Source: Streptococcus pneumoniae
Lineage (GTDB): Bacteria > Bacillota > Bacilli > Lactobacillales > Streptococcaceae
Direction: 5' to 3'
Assembly: GCF_001457635.1 (NCBI RefSeq)
Contig: NZ_LN831051.1
Coordinates: forward strand, 248,001-312,000
DNA length: 64,000 nt
The notes under the pieces are model-generated. The model was given only the letters and a program-made list of their open reading frames with translations. It had not been told where the DNA came from and ran no database searches. The first letter of the stretch is position 1. The number at the start of each line of letters is the position of its first letter. Made by a program: the position numbers and the translations under genes. Below, piece after piece: positions 63,569 to 64,000 of the stretch.

Positions 63569-64000
63569 TTACTGTACTCCCTTCAATACTTTTAGTTGTA
63601 CACCTGCTTGACGAATGGCTTCTTGGGCACCTGCCAACGCTGCTTTTTCACCTGACAAAACCACCACCAATTCTCCAACAGGAGTACCATCGAGAATTTC
63701 GATATTCCCATAGAGAATATTAGCCATTACTTGGTAATGCTTGTACAATTCATTCAAAAGTGGCTCGTCTGTTGAAGCTCCAGCGTACTTGAGTTGCACC
63801 AAGAGACTGTTTTCAGACAAGTGTTCCACGATTTCTTGCTTCTCGATTTTGACCATGGCTTCGTCAATACCTGTAGCTGTTGAGATAAAGTCTTGAGTCA
63901 AAGGTTGTTTAGGGTTTGAGAAGATTTCAAGCACACTACCCTCTTCAATCAAATGCCCATCCTGCATAACTGCAACACGGTTGGCAATGTCTTTGACAAT
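63569..64000 (-). CDS. metN: Methionine ABC importer ATP-binding protein, C-terminal part
   Basis: 144 codons are visible; the start lies beyond the right edge. The first visible residues (IVKDIANRVAVMQDGHLIEEGSVLEIF) follow the H-loop of an ABC ATPase, so the Walker motifs are outside the window. Residues from about 60 form the NIL domain (LLVQLKYAGASTDEPLLNEL, ILDGTPVGELVVVLSG), which binds methionine and inhibits import in this family. Confidence 0.9.
   Translation of the reverse strand: MVKDIANRVAVMQDGHLIEEGSVLEIFSNPKQPLTQDFISTATGIDEAMVKIEKQEIVEHLSENSLLVQLKYAGASTDEPLLNELYKHYQVMANILYGNIEILDGTPVGELVVVLSGEKAALAGAQEAIRQAGVQLKVLKGVQ

Noticed and set aside
1-64000. tRNA, rRNA, prophage or complete insertion-sequence genes
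   Set aside because: I found no cloverleaf-like sequence, integrase, transposase or phage gene on either strand. Mobile DNA is limited to short RUP, BOX and hairpin repeats.

Overview
The window looks like a chromosome segment of Streptococcus pneumoniae or a very close mitis-group relative. The evidence is low GC, BOX elements and 107-bp RUP elements (both typical of pneumococcus), extended -10 promoters, the streptococcal S10-spc-alpha ribosomal cluster, and gene content and order that I recognise from pneumococcal genomes. I saw no tRNA, rRNA, CRISPR array, prophage or complete insertion sequence.

Layout. (1) 1-5126: a sugar PTS (IIA, IIB, IIC) followed by the start of a glycyl radical enzyme, with a SorC-type and a DeoR-type regulator on the same strand and a divergent radical-SAM activase. 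Matching operator-like repeats lie at the PTS, enzyme and activase promoters. (2) 5150-9482: an AraC-regulator remnant and a decaying iron-type ABC transporter operon. Its binding-protein gene carries a RUP insertion, a nonsense codon and a gutted signal peptide. Its permease gene carries two stops and two frameshifts. Only the ATPase is intact. (3) 9585-12134: histidine phosphatase, DUF711 protein and ACT-domain protein. (4) 12399-27191: a complete ribosomal cluster rpsJ to rplQ with secY, adk, infA and rpoA, all on the minus strand, with a primary promoter before rpsJ and a strong internal promoter before infA. Four copies of a hairpin repeat of about 105 bp sit in its gaps. (5) 27457-31680: the anaerobic ribonucleotide reductase operon (nrdD, small protein, GNAT, nrdG, P-loop kinase) behind a promoter flanked by two NrdR-like boxes. 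(6) 31683-43355: membrane GT-C-like protein, small protein, cardiolipin synthase, lipoprotein, folC, the UPF0473-ruvX-ireB trio, lipoprotein, spx, pepP-type peptidase, uvrA. (7) 43487-47227: a frameshifted corA, DUF1129 protein, S66 peptidase, CPBP protease. (8) 47224-54482: tag and ruvA, then a riboflavin operon (ribD-ribE-ribBA-ribH) behind an FMN riboswitch, then mutL. The rib operon is on the opposite strand between mutL and ruvA. (9) 54688-57155: a LytTR regulator with a DUF3021 membrane partner and a divergent NRAMP-like transporter. (10) 57448-64000: NrdI-like flavodoxin, membrane protein, a YesN/YesM-type two-component system with YesL, a Trep_Strep membrane protein, and the methionine importer genes metI and metN (cut by the window edge).

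The most useful second-look items are the shared operator architecture in the PTS/glycyl-radical locus, the hairpin repeats inside the ribosomal operon, RUP elements that supply a stop codon, the NRAMP-like protein that lacks the metal-site motifs, the intrusion of the rib operon between mutL and ruvA, and the single-base frameshift in corA. Coordinates use starts chosen from ribosome-binding sites. Functions were assigned by reading motifs, without database searches.
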